NCBI GenBank assembly: GCA_024180945.1
Contig: JAKSGN010000007.1
Span: forward strand, 2,356,001 to 2,420,000
Direction: 5' to 3'
Source of the DNA: Macrophomina tecta
Lineage: Eukaryota; Ascomycota; Dothideomycetes; Botryosphaeriales; Botryosphaeriaceae
DNA: 64,000 nucleotides
Of the stretch, positions 23,911-36,261 are shown one piece after another. Numbering within the stretch: position 1 is the stretch's first letter; each line of letters begins with the position of its first letter. The position numbers were made by a program, and so were the translations under genes. Below the pieces are notes generated by a model that saw only the letters and a program-made list of their open reading frames with translations, searched no databases and was not told the origin of the DNA.

Positions 23911-26334
23911 CTACAGTCTGGCCAGTTCTTGCTCTTGTGCCATATGTGCTGAGATATTCCGCGATAGCCAATCCGCAATCGCTGTGGCAAAGCAGGCTCG
24001 TCAGCATCCATCCGACCATAAAATTTGCAAGACAATACGCACCCATCACGGTTACCATCGGGTTGACACCGCTAGCACTTGGGAAGACGCTAGCATCTGC
24101 AACGTACAGTCCCTCCGTCCCCCAGACTTTGCCTTCAGCATCCACGACGCTCGTCCTCGGCGAAGCGCCCATACGGCAGGTCCCCATCTGGTGCGCACTG
24201 AGGAACAGCGTCCCAGGACTGGGGAGCCCATATCTTCTAACCTCCTTGAGCCACTCTTGGAACTTTTCGTTATTGATCCCTTCCAGGTCATCTTTCTCCA
24301 TCGCTGCTTCCGTACGCTTGAAAGCTGGGCAGCCGGGAATTGTTGTGAAGATTTCGCTTGCTCCTGCAACGTACTGGACCTTCGCCAGTCCTATAACACC
24401 CTCGAGAATATTCTTCTTGTCGAACCACGATAATGGATACGAAAGACGACAGCGTCCGTCTGCAGGGTCGGGATATACTCGTCCAGTATCTCGGTCGCGG
24501 GCTAGGGAAATGTATCCCACCATATGCTTCATACGAGGAACAAACTCCTTATACTCCAACCCACCGATCCAGGGAGCAAGGGTGAGCCAAACAGATGGAA
24601 GCATGGTGATAGCTTCCAACTTCGCACCGTGACCCTTACCATCGAGGTTTTCAAACTCATTGACGACTGCTGTCAGGATTCCTCCTTCCCAAGGGTTTGT
24701 CCGTTCCTTGTGCACTGCTCCAAGGAAAGAAACCGGGTGGAGGTGAAGATGCCGTCCAATGTTTGGATTGTTGAGGCCGGACCTGAGCAGTAGCAGAGGG
24801 CTCTGCATTGTTCCGCCGGCCACAATGACCCGTTTGGCTTTGATGATGACATCTCGCGTGATACAGGGTGTTCCGGCAACACCGCCGTTCTCGTCACGGG
24901 ATACCCACAATCCTCGCACTCCCACGGCTGTCCTTTTGCCCTTCTTCTCCTCAAACAAAATTTTCTGGACCTCGATCCCTTCAATGAAACGAGCCCCGGA
25001 ACGAGCGGCGTCAGGCAGGAAAGATACGTGAGGACCTTGCTTTTCACATGAGGCACAACCCAGGCTACACGATCCGCAATAATGTTCCGCGCCGCCGCTG
25101 TTTTGCGGCACGGGCTTGCAGGACCACCCAAGCTTCCGAGCACCCTCTAGTAGATGATTGTTCGTGGGGTTGTGCCTAATGGGATCAGTTGCAACACCCA
25201 TACGCTCGCAAACAATATCCAAGGACTTCTGGAATTCTGCTGATGTGAAAAGAGGCAGGCCTTGATCTGCCCATTCTTGGCGCACATATCCTTGCGTTTG
25301 CAAGGAAGCAGACCAATTCACGAATCCGCCACCTCCAAACGTTTGACCTGATCGAGTCAGCATTCGAGGCAGATGTCTGCTCAAGGGGTTGCTGCGTGCT
25401 ACTGCAACACTTACCAGCAGCCACGCTCACGCAGCTTTCGTCGGATATTATCGACCCTCCGTTCATGAAAAGGTGAGAGAAGCCTTCGGTATCCTTCATG
25501 GGCAGGTGCTCCGGAGGCCAGTAGTACGACTTCTCGACTATTATGACCCGATGGCCTGCTTCGGCAAGATTCTTCGCACACACTCCAGCGCCACATCCGC
25601 TTCCAACGATGACAACATCTGTGTCTAACGTCTCTGGACCGTCTCCTGGAGGCATTTGGATGAACTCAAATTCGAAGCCTTTGCCAACGGACCCATGGAC
25701 CGGAACCCGAGGAAACCCCAGGACACGGCCTAGAGTCGCACTGGTTTTCGCCCAATTTTGTTTGATCAGAGTAGTGAGCAGCCTGTTCAACTGGCGAAAT
25801 ATTGGCGTCCTTGCTATTCCCCAGCTCTGGAGAATTGCTATCCGAATATCAACCGGCTGTTTCGCAAAGGGCGTCGGATACCCGGTCATCACAAGGGCTC
25901 CCGGCCGCGTACTGGAATTCAATTAGCCGGGTGTGGCTGGTGTCAGCAGAGCACACTAACTCTAGGACGTTCAGGGCCATCAGCAGCTGCTTCCTGACAT
26001 CCGCTGGAATGTACTGAGCCATCAAGCGGCGTATATTGTCGCAGAAGGCCGGGCATGCCGACGGTGTTTCCGCGAGATATTCCGCAGACAGTTGAGGATC
26101 GACATCTGGACCGGCGAGCTGCTGCACACCGGCGAGTGTGGTAGCGTAAGTGTTCGCATCAACCGCCAGCTGGGTCGAAGGCTTGGCAATGGTAGATGGC
26201 GCTATTGACGGCACCACCGCATCGGCGAAAGCAAGGAGAGTGGTCCACTGGGCTGGGGATAAGGGGTCTTCGCCTGCCAGCGGTGGCAATGGGCTGTCCT
26301 TGATGGTAACAGGCCCTGTGGATGATTCGGCCAT
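23911..26334 (-). CDS. Long-chain fatty alcohol oxidase (GMC oxidoreductase)
   Basis: FAD enzyme of the GMC superfamily that oxidises long-chain alcohols to aldehydes with H2O2 release, in alkane and fatty-acid omega-oxidation. Exons (minus) 26334-25961, 25911-25415, 25347-24043 and 23981-23911 give 748 residues, usual for this family. The N-terminal ~120-residue extension (LSPAQWTTLLAFADAVVPS) is typical of these oxidases. FAD Rossmann motif VVIVGSGCGAGVCAKNLAEAG lies near 224-244. GQTFGGGGFVNWSASL (across intron 2) is a family signature, as is HYCGSCSLGCASCEKQ. The catalytic His is probably in FLSAHQMGTCRMG, with NPMVTVMAIADWLSRN at the C-terminus. The last exon matters: reading through its donor gives an unrelated tail, while splicing restores MAIADWLSRN and stops at 23911. 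Peroxisomal or microsomal location is usual. Confidence 0.92.
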
Positions 26335-27751
26335 CTCGAAGAGGGATCAATCGGAATGCAACGGCACTACAGATGGCGAAAGGTACGCCGCGAACGGAGT
26401 TGCCGCTGAGAACACCGGAAGAAGCGACGAGATGCAAAAACAACGCGTGTTGTGCAGCGTGCATCGTGCAGCTGCAGGGCCGGCTCGGCGGCTATAAAGC
26501 GACTACGTTGCATGTTCCCCGCGTTTTCACAAGATGGAGGCGGAAATCTACGCAGTCGGGAGTCTGGAGTTGACGCGACGGGTACCGAGGCAGACGCGCG
26601 CCGCGACATCTTCCAGAACGGGCGCCAGAAGCCGGCTGCATGTTTGCAGGAGCGCAGGGGAGACTTGGCATGTTTGCCGCCGAAAAGGCCGAGCCCCGTT
26701 GGGTAAGGCGACGGGAAGCTGGGGGGTGAGAGGGCGGAGGGCGAAGGCGCGCAACGCACGTGCGGGCCGTGCGGGCAGACCAATCAGAGGCAGGCGATAA
26801 GAGGGATGAGGTAAAAACAATACGCCGAGGACGCAGGGGTTCTGCTGCCGGCTCAGACGCAAGCCAAGAAGCCGGCGAGCGCGGAGCCGTACTGGGGTCG
26901 CAGGGAGCCTGATTGTCCATGGCTCGCTGTCTGCTTGCCACCACGCAGGCGGCGGGCGCAGAGGGCGGCAGTCCCGAGCAGGCCGGCGGCGCGCGCTACC
27001 TGGGAGTGGAGGATGCACGTCTGGGCGGCTCTTCCGCACGTAGGCGTGCTACAGCCGGCACAGCGGTCGGATGCAGCCCGGCGAGGTGGGCGGGAAGATA
27101 TGCGACGATGGCGCGCTTGCCCAATCCAGAACAGCTCGTTGGTGATTGGCGGCCGTGCGTACGAAGCGTCGCCGAGCGCAGACCCGCCCGTGGACTACTA
27201 ACGGGCAACGGCTTCGAGGGCATCGTCAGCCTCCCTTCACGGCGCCACGGCACTATTCTGCGACCCTCCTCCCTCTTATTAGAATCGCCGCCATGCCGTG
27301 CCGCTCTGCCTGCTCCCCATAGACAGCCAGCGCTGCTTGTGCGACCTGCCGCTTCTCTCGTCCAATCACCCGCCTCCTCTATATCGTATCCGCCGTTTGG
27401 CATCCTCTCTTATCGTCGCATCCGCTCCAGCGTGCTGCGCCGATCAGCCAACTCGCTCCCGCAGCCAGCGAACAAGCTTCACCTATCTCTCACCGAGTCA
27501 AGGGTCTGCAGACCGCTCTCTGGCCTCGCGTCCTACTTGAGTACTCGCGCTTGTCGCCCCTCTGCGCCGCACCAAGTCCAACCCGCAACACGACCACGCA
27601 CGCGACCACCGCCTACCACTTCTACCCACACCCGCCACCACCTTTATATCTCACCTCCGCCGTCTACCTTTCACGTGCGGCTTCAACTACCCACCACCCC
27701 TATCGTTTTATCACCACCCACCACCGCACCACTTACACCAACACCGACACG
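26335..27751. other. Divergent intergenic region
   Basis: 1.4 kb between the start of the alcohol oxidase gene (minus) and the FYVE gene (plus). It is GC-rich on the left and strongly C/T-rich from about 27240 to 27750, like a long fungal promoter and leader. A 353-codon + frame crossing it is low-complexity and not credible. Confidence 0.5.
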
Positions 27752-29137
27752 ATGGCCACCGGGATTCCGACCGCGACGAACTTCGTGCCGAACGCCTTCC
27801 AGCAGCAGCAGTACCCTTACCGTGGCGGCGTCCAATATAATCCATACTCTCCAACGCACTCCGGCGCTGCGACACCCACCAACGTGTCGCCAACGCAAAT
27901 ACCAAACCACATGGCTGTCCACACGCGCCAGCTGCGGCCGCCGAAGTGCCCCATGTACGTTCCCGCAGCCTTGAGGCCGACCGAAAGGCCACAGCGCTCC
28001 TCGCCTCCAAAAGGCACCGATATCTCGTCGCCGATCGACAACACGCCGGCCACCTTTGACCGGCGGGGAACCGCGGATAGCTTCGGCTCAACATACTCGG
28101 AGATCCAGAGGATCACAAGTGATGAGGGTAGCGCTATTGGACCGGTGACTGGACCGCCGTCGAGGAATCACTGGAAGGTACGTTATTTTAGGTCTCTTGA
28201 GCTTGCTTAGCCTCGCTGCGATGACTCCTACCTGCGTTATTGTCCTTCATTTTCCTACTCGGACTTGGCAAGCTGTTATCATGGCGATGGAGATTGCTCT
28301 AGAAGAGCAACCTGCGCATAAGGGCTTGGCGTCAAAAATATTGCCATGGCAATCGCGAATACGGGAGGAGTTGAGCGGCGTTTGGACTCAAGTGTAATCA
28401 GCTCTGCTGGACACCTACGTCCGGACGAACGCTTCAACTCCCAGTAGTATTGCGATACGTTTTTGACCTTAACCCTGCAACAGCGGAGCACAGGGTATAT
28501 GAAGCATTGCGACGTGTACCTTGATGGCTACGGCATGCTGTGCGCAGTTTGCTGCTTCTATTGCGCCATCACCTACGCGTCTGTTAGCGGCAGAGACTTA
28601 CCAGTTTACCGATCGCAACACAGCGCAAGCCTTGGAGCAACACACCCCTTGCGACGCATCTCTTCTGTCACTCAAATTCCCTGGCATGACTAGAAGCAAA
28701 CCACTTGCTAACTGCGATTTCAGTCGAACGACGAGACCCAAACATGCAACGCCTTCGGGTGCGGACGGATCTTCTCAATGTTCTGCCGGAGACACCACTG
28801 TCGCCGCTGTGGCGACATTTTCTGCTACGAGCATAGCTCCCACGAGATTAAGCTCGATCAAGATGCGCTGTTCCACCCCAGTGGAACGCTGTCGCGTGCC
28901 TGCGATAACTGCTGGTCCGCGTACCGGCAGTGGGAGGCAGCACGCAAGAGCCGAACCAACTCCGCAAGCTCTCAGGGCAGCAACAGCACCGGTGGAGGGC
29001 TTGCACAGACGCGGGCAGAGCCTCAGGGTCTGTTGCTTCCCCAGCCACGCGGCGTGGCGCAGGCCCAAGCGCAAACCCACAAGGTCGGCAGCTATGTGGG
29101 CAGCGTGCCCCGCGACTGGAACTGGAGCACGTTCTAA
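27752..29137 (+). CDS. FYVE zinc-finger protein
   Basis: FYVE fingers bind phosphatidylinositol-3-phosphate on endosomes and vacuoles. Exons 27752-28177 and 28724-29137 (both phase 0) give 279 residues. Residues 1-140 are disordered, rich in Pro, Ser, Thr, Asn and Gln. The finger runs from Trp140 to about 205. Zinc ligands include Cys150 and Cys155 (C-x4-C instead of the usual C-x2-C), Cys168 and Cys171 in the RRHHCRRCG lipid-binding motif, Cys176, and a C-terminal ACDNCW pair. The C-x4-C spacing is, from memory, shared by a fungal subgroup. The tail is Gln/Ala/Gly-rich. The intron is 546 nt, long for this window, and sits just after the conserved Trp-Lys. Confidence 0.88.
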
Positions 29138-32100
29138 TGAGCGGGCCTTGCCGATTCTCTCTCGTAATGGCCGACCTGGATGCGACCCCAAGGCTTCGTT
29201 TTAATTACCAACGTCGTAATGCGACCGAGCTTCTTCCGGATCCGTTGCCCAGCGAGTGCGAGGCTTGCATAGTCGCCGGCGACCTCGACCGAGCATTCTC
29301 ACTGGCAATTGGCCACGCGACGTCCCTCGCCTCCTGGCGGGTCTTCTTTTCCTCGGAGCCCCAGGGCACCCACAGTTTCTTCCAATAGCCGCGGGCCCCG
29401 CATAATGATTTGTTTTTTATTGCTTCGTTCAAGCGGTTAATTTCTCAGCAACTCCCTCCTAGACTCGTTTTCCATAGACCGCCTTTGATTGCTGCTACCC
29501 GGCGTTGATACCATCTTTTCCTGTCACGGCCGACGATTATTGTCTCGAGACTACAGAGAACGAACCGCGTCGGCTACTGCCGAATGTTGCATTGGCGTTG
29601 TGGGGCGTTTGTTCACCGGTTTTTTTTTTTCTTATTCCCTTTATCGTGTATTCTGATCTACCACTGCTCGGCGTCAAGGAAGATGTGCTTTGCCGCAGGT
29701 CATGGGGCTTTCGATATGAGTCAACCGCCCTCGGATAATGGGGGACTGTAGCAATTATTCCTAGAAATTGGAACGACTTCAGGAAGAAGAACAAGAATCG
29801 ACCATGGTCACATGCATGGAAGTGATGCAGCGGGTGATTTTTTTCGTCAGTGCGCTGTTTCACAGGCTCTCTCTCAAAGCCGCCTCGTCTTTGCGGCTGG
29901 CGCGTTCGGTTCGGGGGAAGAAACTTGAACCGGGGCCAGACAATGTCTGGCCACAAGAGCTCCGTTCTAATCCCGCCGCCCTCCGGCGCCAAAGAAACCA
30001 GGCTATTTGAATATATCCGTGTCTGCGATATTTACTCCGTGCCGAGCCAGCATTTGGTGACGGCAACCTCGACGAGAGGGACGCTGAAGACGGGCGCTAC
30101 AGTTCCTGCGGCCGAGACCCTGGGACACATCTCCGAAAGGGGCGACACTGGATATTGGGACGATCAGCCGCAGCGGTCGGTCCAAGGGCTACAAAACCGA
30201 GAATGCCTGGGAGGACGGGACAAGTCCATCGACGTCCTACGAGTCAACCGCAGCAGCACGTGGTTTTTTTTTTTTTTTTTTTTCGTCCAACCCCCACGAT
30301 GTGAGTTCACGATGCATGAAGGAGGGGCAAAGGACGGTCATCCATCGAGTCAGGCCGAACCACATGATGTACTACGCCGCGCGCACACGCGGGGGCCAGG
30401 CGGTGTCTTCTTGATGAGCATCGTCGGTGTGGAGACTTGTACTGGGCCGGCGATGGTGGAGATGTTGGAAGAGTCTTCTCCACGGACACACGGCTGCCTA
30501 TCGTGGCTAGGTGGAGGAGGGAGGGGTTGACTGCTGTCAGTAATTCGGGTGCACGGTCGCTCATCATCGTGCGCTCTGCGGAGCATGGACTGAAGAGGGG
30601 CCCGTGGAGACCGGCGTGCAGTAAGCTTGTTGTCTCGTCGCCTCTCCTCCCTCACATGAAGGGGTATCGAAGCGAGTGAGCTTTCCAAACGACAGCCTGT
30701 TTGTGTCCGCAGCGAGCGCCGGCCCAGTGTCGGAAGTGTTGCGACAAGCTCCTGCCATAGGGAGCCGGAAGAAATTTCTCGGATGCAACGGCAGAGGAAA
30801 GTGATCATCTTCGCGTCCGCACGGAGAATGTGCAGGACGCAACAATGCCTCTGTCCCCGATTCCATAGGTGGGAGACACTCGCCTGTGGCCGAAAACGTC
30901 ATACAGTAGGGAGAGCTTGAGCTTGGAGCTTGGCACGTGTATCTTTTCGCTACGATTCGCTGTTCCTCGTCCTTCACATTTCTCCTATCCCTTAAGCTGC
31001 TGCGTCTGTCTGTTCGTCCCTTGTGCTCCCAGAGGAGAGCTCCCTCAGGCGTGCCTCCATCAGGACATCAATTAGTTGGTCTCGATCTCATCAAATTCTC
31101 CGCCTCTTCGTCGCAAAGAGAAGGAAACGGCCCTTCTCCCAAGCCAAGACTAATCCAAAAATAATCCGAACGGCCACCGTTGCACAGCCGCGTGAACGGA
31201 AAAGGGCACTCAACTGCCACGAAAGAAGCACCGAGATAAGCATCGACAAAGAGAACACTTCATTGCCTCTCAGACCGCCCAATCACCCCCAGGGTTCACC
31301 GCTTGCAGTCAGCCAAACGATTCCTCGAAACTGGGGCCCCTCTGCGGCCGTTGGGCAACCTGCAAGGCTGAGATCTAGCGGTCAACCGTCTCATTGCTGG
31401 GGAATCCCTGTGAGGGCGTCATTTCAAGGGTTTTCCAGAAGCCTTCTCTCGCCAGGTCCATGCGGCCTTCCTGCTCTCTTGCAGCTCGAGCAGTGGGAGG
31501 GCGCTGACGCACGGCCCCTTGTTTGACGTACCCACGCGGTGAGGGATCAAGGAAGATAAGGTTGCGCTGTATAGTCGGCAGGGCGGCGGGAGAAGCTCGT
31601 CAAAAGAACGCTTGGGCTTGGTCTCTGCGTTTTGGTTTCCTTCCCTTGTCTTTTTTCGGGGAAAGAGTTTTTGAGGCGGGTTGCGATGGAGCTTGTTGGT
31701 GGCTTTTGGATTACGCCTCACCATTATCTCCGGTCATCATAACCGCCTCCTTAGCGCCCAACTGAACGCGACATTTCGGCCGCGTGGGCGGGCAGACGTG
31801 GCATTGCGAGACACCGCCGCATCAACAGTCCGGAGGATTTTGGATCCTGCGGGGACGACGTCGCTGGCAGCGGCGGCAGCTACGCGCGGGTGTTCCTGAA
31901 GGATTGAACCCTTTTTTCTTTCCTTTTTGCACGGGGAAACTGCTGTCGGATCTTTATCCGATCACTCGACAAATGTCGGTCAACGCTTTTCAGGTCACTG
32001 CAGACATGAACACCAATGGCTGGAACCTCACGACGTCACGCTCATCAATCGTTTATCATGCGATGTCGCAATCGTCTGTTTCACCTCTCCAAACTCCCTC

Positions 32101-33952
32101 AAAACGGAAACCAGGAACCCCACCCTCGGGGCGCCGGGGACGCGTCGACACCCAATGATTCCCAAACACGAGCACAGGGTTCTGTCAGTTTCCGCGAACG
32201 CGCGTGCGCGCCTATACTAAAGTGTAGATTGCGCAGCATCAGAAACAACGCCTCTGGCGCAATCCGTTGCAGGGTTGAAGTTCGGGTCATCATATCTTTT
32301 TTCTTTAATCTCCGATCAGCACCTATTTTTCGCCCCTGTCGAAGTATAGTGTGCCAGCGTGTTTCTGATGACGTCCACCTGCTTGAGTTTGAGGCCTGAT
32401 CAATGCTGTTTCGGGCGTAAGTGGGCGATCTGCCAAGATGAAAGTGAGGTCACTGGAGGGATACCTACCAGAGTCTCGTTTCCGGCCTTCGTCCCGCTGG
32501 CGCAATTGAAGGTTGGGTGCCGTAAGTGGCATCAGTGATAAGCATCCTGAAGGATCGGGAAGTCTATTTCCGCGGCAGGATCGGCGCCGGCGGCAGCGAA
32601 AGTAGCTTTGCAGGCACCAGTTTCTAGTTTGCTGGCCGACTTTAGCTGAGTAGTGGATAGGCTTAAGTACAACAACTTTTCTATGCGTGAACCGTTGTGG
32701 AAATTGGCTTGTGGGGTTTTATGATGCGAACGTCAAAAGGTCTGTTGCTCCCAGTCGATCGCACGATCGACTGCCGGTCTCGAAGTCGTTTCGAACTCAA
32801 TTTGCTCAGTATATTGAGTTTGTTCTTTCAGCACCAATGAGACCGCCCCGCTGCCCTGCCAGTTGAACGCTCCATTACTCTCTGCGGCTTCGTCATTCCC
32901 GAAATCCCCGGGGCACTGTATATCAAACTCACACGGGGCGAGACCTATGCTGCAGCGCCTACCGCCAGTCTAAGCAAAATCTAATGGAGCTGTAGCTCTC
33001 CACTTGAAAAGACCCATCAGACGATCACTTCGCGGAAAGATTGGACTGCTGAAAGACGTGTTGCTAGAGCTCCATTCACCCCAACACCTGACAATGGAGC
33101 GAGTGTCACTCATCAGACCTAGAAGAACCCCCATTTAGCCGCATCACAAACCCTGAATGCTAGGTGAGCGGCAAGATGTGCACGTCGAACCGCTTGGAGG
33201 CGCGCAGACGTCGTTAGGCGGTCGTCCAAACAAGCCTTCCGGCAGTGTTGCACCTTGCCCAATCGCGTGGGTTCCCTGTATGCAGCGCGAAAACCGGAGG
33301 TGGAGCCCGTGAGGTCGGCACCGCTACCGCAAAGGGCGTGGAGAGCCGAAAGAACAAAGACATTTGGCGGTGGCTTTGTCGCCACTCGCAGATCGGGGGG
33401 GATACGAAGTAGCAGGGGTCTCGACCGCCCAAGTGGCGGTTGAGGGACAAGCGAAGATGCAATAACAGAGGGGTTTGACCACAACATTCCAAAACCATAG
33501 AATGCTCCTGATTCAAAAGCTGCTCCTTGAAGCAGCTATCCTGGCTTACCTCAAGTCCGTCAGTCACATTAGCTGATGAAAAAATCGCATCGTCAGCCAT
33601 GCCTTCTGGGTGTAGTGGGAGCTCCTGGCCGTTACCTTGATACCGTTATCCATTGCCATATTATGAACATGCAAAGCCCCCGTCTATCGATATGCTTTTG
33701 GGGAGCATACTCAGAACCACTCCTCTATGGACACCAGCGAAATAACCAACCTCCTGTCCCTGGGTGCCAGAGAGCTACACGTTGTCTTGTGAAACTGACC
33801 CAAAAAGGATTACCATGACTTCCCAAGTACCCGGATATGGGAAAAATCGAGCCGAAACCTATGGACCGTGAATAAACCCACAAACTGACACCGACGCCAT
33901 GCCGAAAATGCTATCCAGAAAACGCCGCGCCCATGCGAGCAGGACACAAGCC
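29138..33952. other. Gene-poor interval (4.8 kb)
   Basis: No gene is supported. I saw T-runs near 29619-29630 and 30264-30283, and a pair of inverted repeats at 32752-32820. Frames up to 167 codons occur but lack an ATG start and any family likeness. This is one of the longest empty stretches here. Confidence 0.45.
32752..32773. repeat. Perfect 10-bp inverted repeat, 2-base centre
   Basis: CAGTCGATCG is followed by CA and then CGATCGACTG, a near-perfect 22-base palindrome. A second inverted repeat, AACTCAAT ... ATTGAGTT with an 11-base loop, starts 20 bases later (32794-32820). They may be protein-binding sites or a small hairpin; no neighbouring gene start explains them. Confidence 0.75.
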
Positions 33953-34780
33953 TCAGGCGTACTGCATCATGGGCTCAACGGGCGTCAATTCCAGAGCGAC
34001 CATGACCGACTTCTCCAGGCTCGGGTTGAAGGGGCGGAACGAAGTGCGGGCCTCACCGCTGCCGTTCTTGTTGACCTGCAGCTCGTTGGGCACGTTCTGC
34101 TCGAGGGTGTGGATGTGCTCGCGAGGCACGCGGTGCACGCAGACGAGCTTGACGTCGACGCCGTCGGGCACGCGCTCCTCGAGGTTGAGGCAGATCTCGC
34201 GCAGGGCGGGGTCGTCCTGCCAGCGGTAGAAGGATTCCATGATGTCGATGGCGCGCGGGCTCCAGAAGTTGCTGCGGTAGAAGACCCACAGCGACTTGAG
34301 GCGCGGGAAGTCGGCGGCCAGGCTGCGGAAGGGCGAGGTGCTGCTGAGGTAGGCAGACCACAAGCGCACGTCGCGGTCGCGGATGCGCAGGCACACGCTG
34401 GCGACCAGGTGGGCGTAGTGCGGAGAGAAGATATGCACGAACATGTTTGCGTCGGAGGGGTGGGTGAACATCAGGCGGTTCACAGCGTAGAGGATCGGAG
34501 CGGCTTCGCGGTAGAAGGTGCGGCTGGTCCTGAGCAGCTGGGTCGCGATGCCGGGCAGGCTCTGGGTGGCGGGCGGCCACCAGATGGTGGTATGCGAGCG
34601 GAGGGCATGCTCGTAGACGCGCTCGCGCAGCTCGGGCGGCAGGCGGTGCAATGTGCTGGGGAGCTCTGGCGGCGTCTCGTCCGCGGGACCGGCGTCTGTC
34701 ATGGCGATGTCAACGGGCGGCGGCGCGGTGCTCGATGACGGCGACTTCAGCGTGGGCGAGCCGGGCGGCGTGCCGGACAT
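33953..34780 (-). CDS. Fungal LPPELR-type (F-box/2EXR-like) protein
   Basis: Intronless, 275 residues from ATG 34780; the longer frame upstream lacks a better start. A disordered Pro/Ser-rich N-terminus (~45 residues) leads into LHRLPPELRERVYEHAL, the short F-box-like helix common in lineage-expanded fungal proteins. Next come LLRTSRTFYREAAPILYAVNRLMF, matching the usual 'tcrqiyeEa.p.ly..n.f' pattern, then IFSPHYAHLVASVCLRIRD and a further alpha/beta region. Such proteins are mostly uncharacterised; some may recruit ubiquitin ligases. The gene is divergent from the thioesterase, sharing a 447-bp promoter region. Confidence 0.75.
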   Translation of the reverse strand: MSGTPPGSPTLKSPSSSTAPPPVDIAMTDAGPADETPPELPSTLHRLPPELRERVYEHALRSHTTIWWPPATQSLPGIATQLLRTSRTFYREAAPILYAVNRLMFTHPSDANMFVHIFSPHYAHLVASVCLRIRDRDVRLWSAYLSSTSPFRSLAADFPRLKSLWVFYRSNFWSPRAIDIMESFYRWQDDPALREICLNLEERVPDGVDVKLVCVHRVPREHIHTLEQNVPNELQVNKNGSGEARTSFRPFNPSLEKSVMVALELTPVEPMMQYA

Positions 34781-35227
34781 GGCGAGGGAAGGGGCGGGCA
34801 AGGCCAATGAGTGGTTCGAGGTGAGGAGGAGAGCGGTGGGCAGCGCATGTTCCTGGGCTGAGAGCTCTGGGAATAAGCAGCGCGATGAGTGGTCGTTGGT
34901 CCGCTCAGCTCTCGCGTCGGCCTGGACGTGCCCCAAGCACGCTCCCGCACGAACGCCCGCACCCGCATCCCCCCGTCCCAGCGACAGCCCTCTCTGCTGA
35001 AGCGGAGCAACGGTCGCGCAGTCGGCCCATTGCCTGTCGGGACGATTGGCCATATGGATATACGCGCTGACTCCGGACGAGAACCGCGGAGGTAGAGTCT
35101 TGTGCACCTCGGCTATGTATCGCTCAACAGCTTCAGCTTCGCCCGCCGCCCTCGCTCCTTCACCCTGTTCTCCCGCCTCCCATTTTCGCCCTTCGCAGCA
35201 TCCGGCGGAGCGCTCATCGCCGCAGTC
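34781..35227. promoter_or_regulatory. Shared divergent promoter region
   Basis: 447 bases lie between the two head-to-head starts at 34780 (minus) and 35228 (plus). No TATA or operator stands out. The last 130 bases are open in the thioesterase frame (see findings). Confidence 0.4.
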
Positions 35228-35812
35228 ATGTCTCCGCCCAGCCTGAAGCCAGGCGACGTCGCTCTGATCCAACGCGTTCCCTGGGCTGCCGCGCTTCTCG
35301 CAGACAAGAATTACACCATCGCCCCCACTCTCTCGCGCAGACCTAAGGCTTCTGGCGAAGACTCATTCATTGCTGAAACCCTGAGTACAGACCGAACGAT
35401 TCGTGCTTGGGTTACGCAGCATAGCCAGCCGGTGCCAAACGAGAAACCCGCAATCCGTGAAGTCCGCACCTTCCTCGACCTTGGCGATGGGCTCAACGGC
35501 TACCCTGCCGTCATGCATGGCGGCATGATCGCCACCCTGCTCGATGAGGTCACCGGCGTCCTTCTCACTACAAACCTCGAATACGAAAAAGCCATTTCCG
35601 GAGACTCCGAACGCGATCTGGACTCTATGACTGCCTACCTCAATGTCACCTACAAGAGGCCGTTGCCACTCCCTGGAGTCGTGCTCGGAGTCGCTCAATT
35701 CACAAAGAATGATGGAAGAAAAAACTACGTCCGTGCTACGCTGGAAGATGGGAACGGCGAGATCTACGCGGTAGGCGAGGCCTTGTTTGTGACACTGAAG
35801 TCCAAGATATAA
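35228..35812 (+). CDS. Hotdog-fold thioesterase (4HBT/PaaI-like)
   Basis: Small acyl-CoA thioesterase-like protein, intronless, 194 residues from ATG 35228. The hotdog core is clear: GYPAVMHGGMIATLLDEVTG carries the HGG turn and the Asp/Glu region used by PaaI-type enzymes, followed by the strand TAYLNVTYKRPLPLPGVVLG, then KNYVRATLEDGNGEIYAVGEALFVTL. The same layout occurs in the fungal 'thioesterase superfamily' proteins. The frame stays open upstream to 35096 and encodes an Arg/Ser/Phe-rich stretch resembling a mitochondrial presequence, but without an ATG. Substrate unknown. Confidence 0.85.
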   Translation: MSPPSLKPGDVALIQRVPWAAALLADKNYTIAPTLSRRPKASGEDSFIAETLSTDRTIRAWVTQHSQPVPNEKPAIREVRTFLDLGDGLNGYPAVMHGGMIATLLDEVTGVLLTTNLEYEKAISGDSERDLDSMTAYLNVTYKRPLPLPGVVLGVAQFTKNDGRKNYVRATLEDGNGEIYAVGEALFVTLKSKI

Positions 35813-36261
35813 GGGAGCATTTGCACGGTACATAAATCCGCTCAGAGATACTAGCGTTCCGGATCTTTGCTCGGAGGAATAGATGGCAGGCCTACCATAG
35901 AGAACCGCTGAAAGCGAAATGGCGGCTCACGAATCAGACAGCTAATAATGCCAGAGAATACCCACCTTGGCTGAACCATCGCAAGCCACATCAGCCTGGA
36001 GATCTCCACGTTCTTGGCGAGGCTTGTACACAACTTTACTCAAGACGCAAGCAGAGTATATTTCCATTGAGCTCCCTGTCATAACTACATTATTATTTTC
36101 GCAAATCCCGCCTTGACAAGTCCTTTCTACAGACAAAAGAAAAGTGTCATTATCCCACAAACCGGCAGTATTCGACCCATGACTGCGATTTGGATATCAT
36201 TTCTCAAACGAATAATCAAAACTCCAACGCCTTAATGTCCCTGAACAAGGGGAACCATCTC
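35813..36261. other. Convergent spacer
   Basis: About 450 bases between the 3' ends of the thioesterase and the Pth11-like gene; no coding sequence is supported. Confidence 0.5.

Noticed and set aside
26913..27974. 353-codon + frame
   Set aside because: Low-complexity and overlaps the leader and first exon of the FYVE gene in another frame.
30264..30283. 20-base T-run as terminator or retroelement poly-A tail
   Set aside because: Many such runs occur in introns and spacers here; no reverse-transcriptase frame or target-site duplication was seen beside it.
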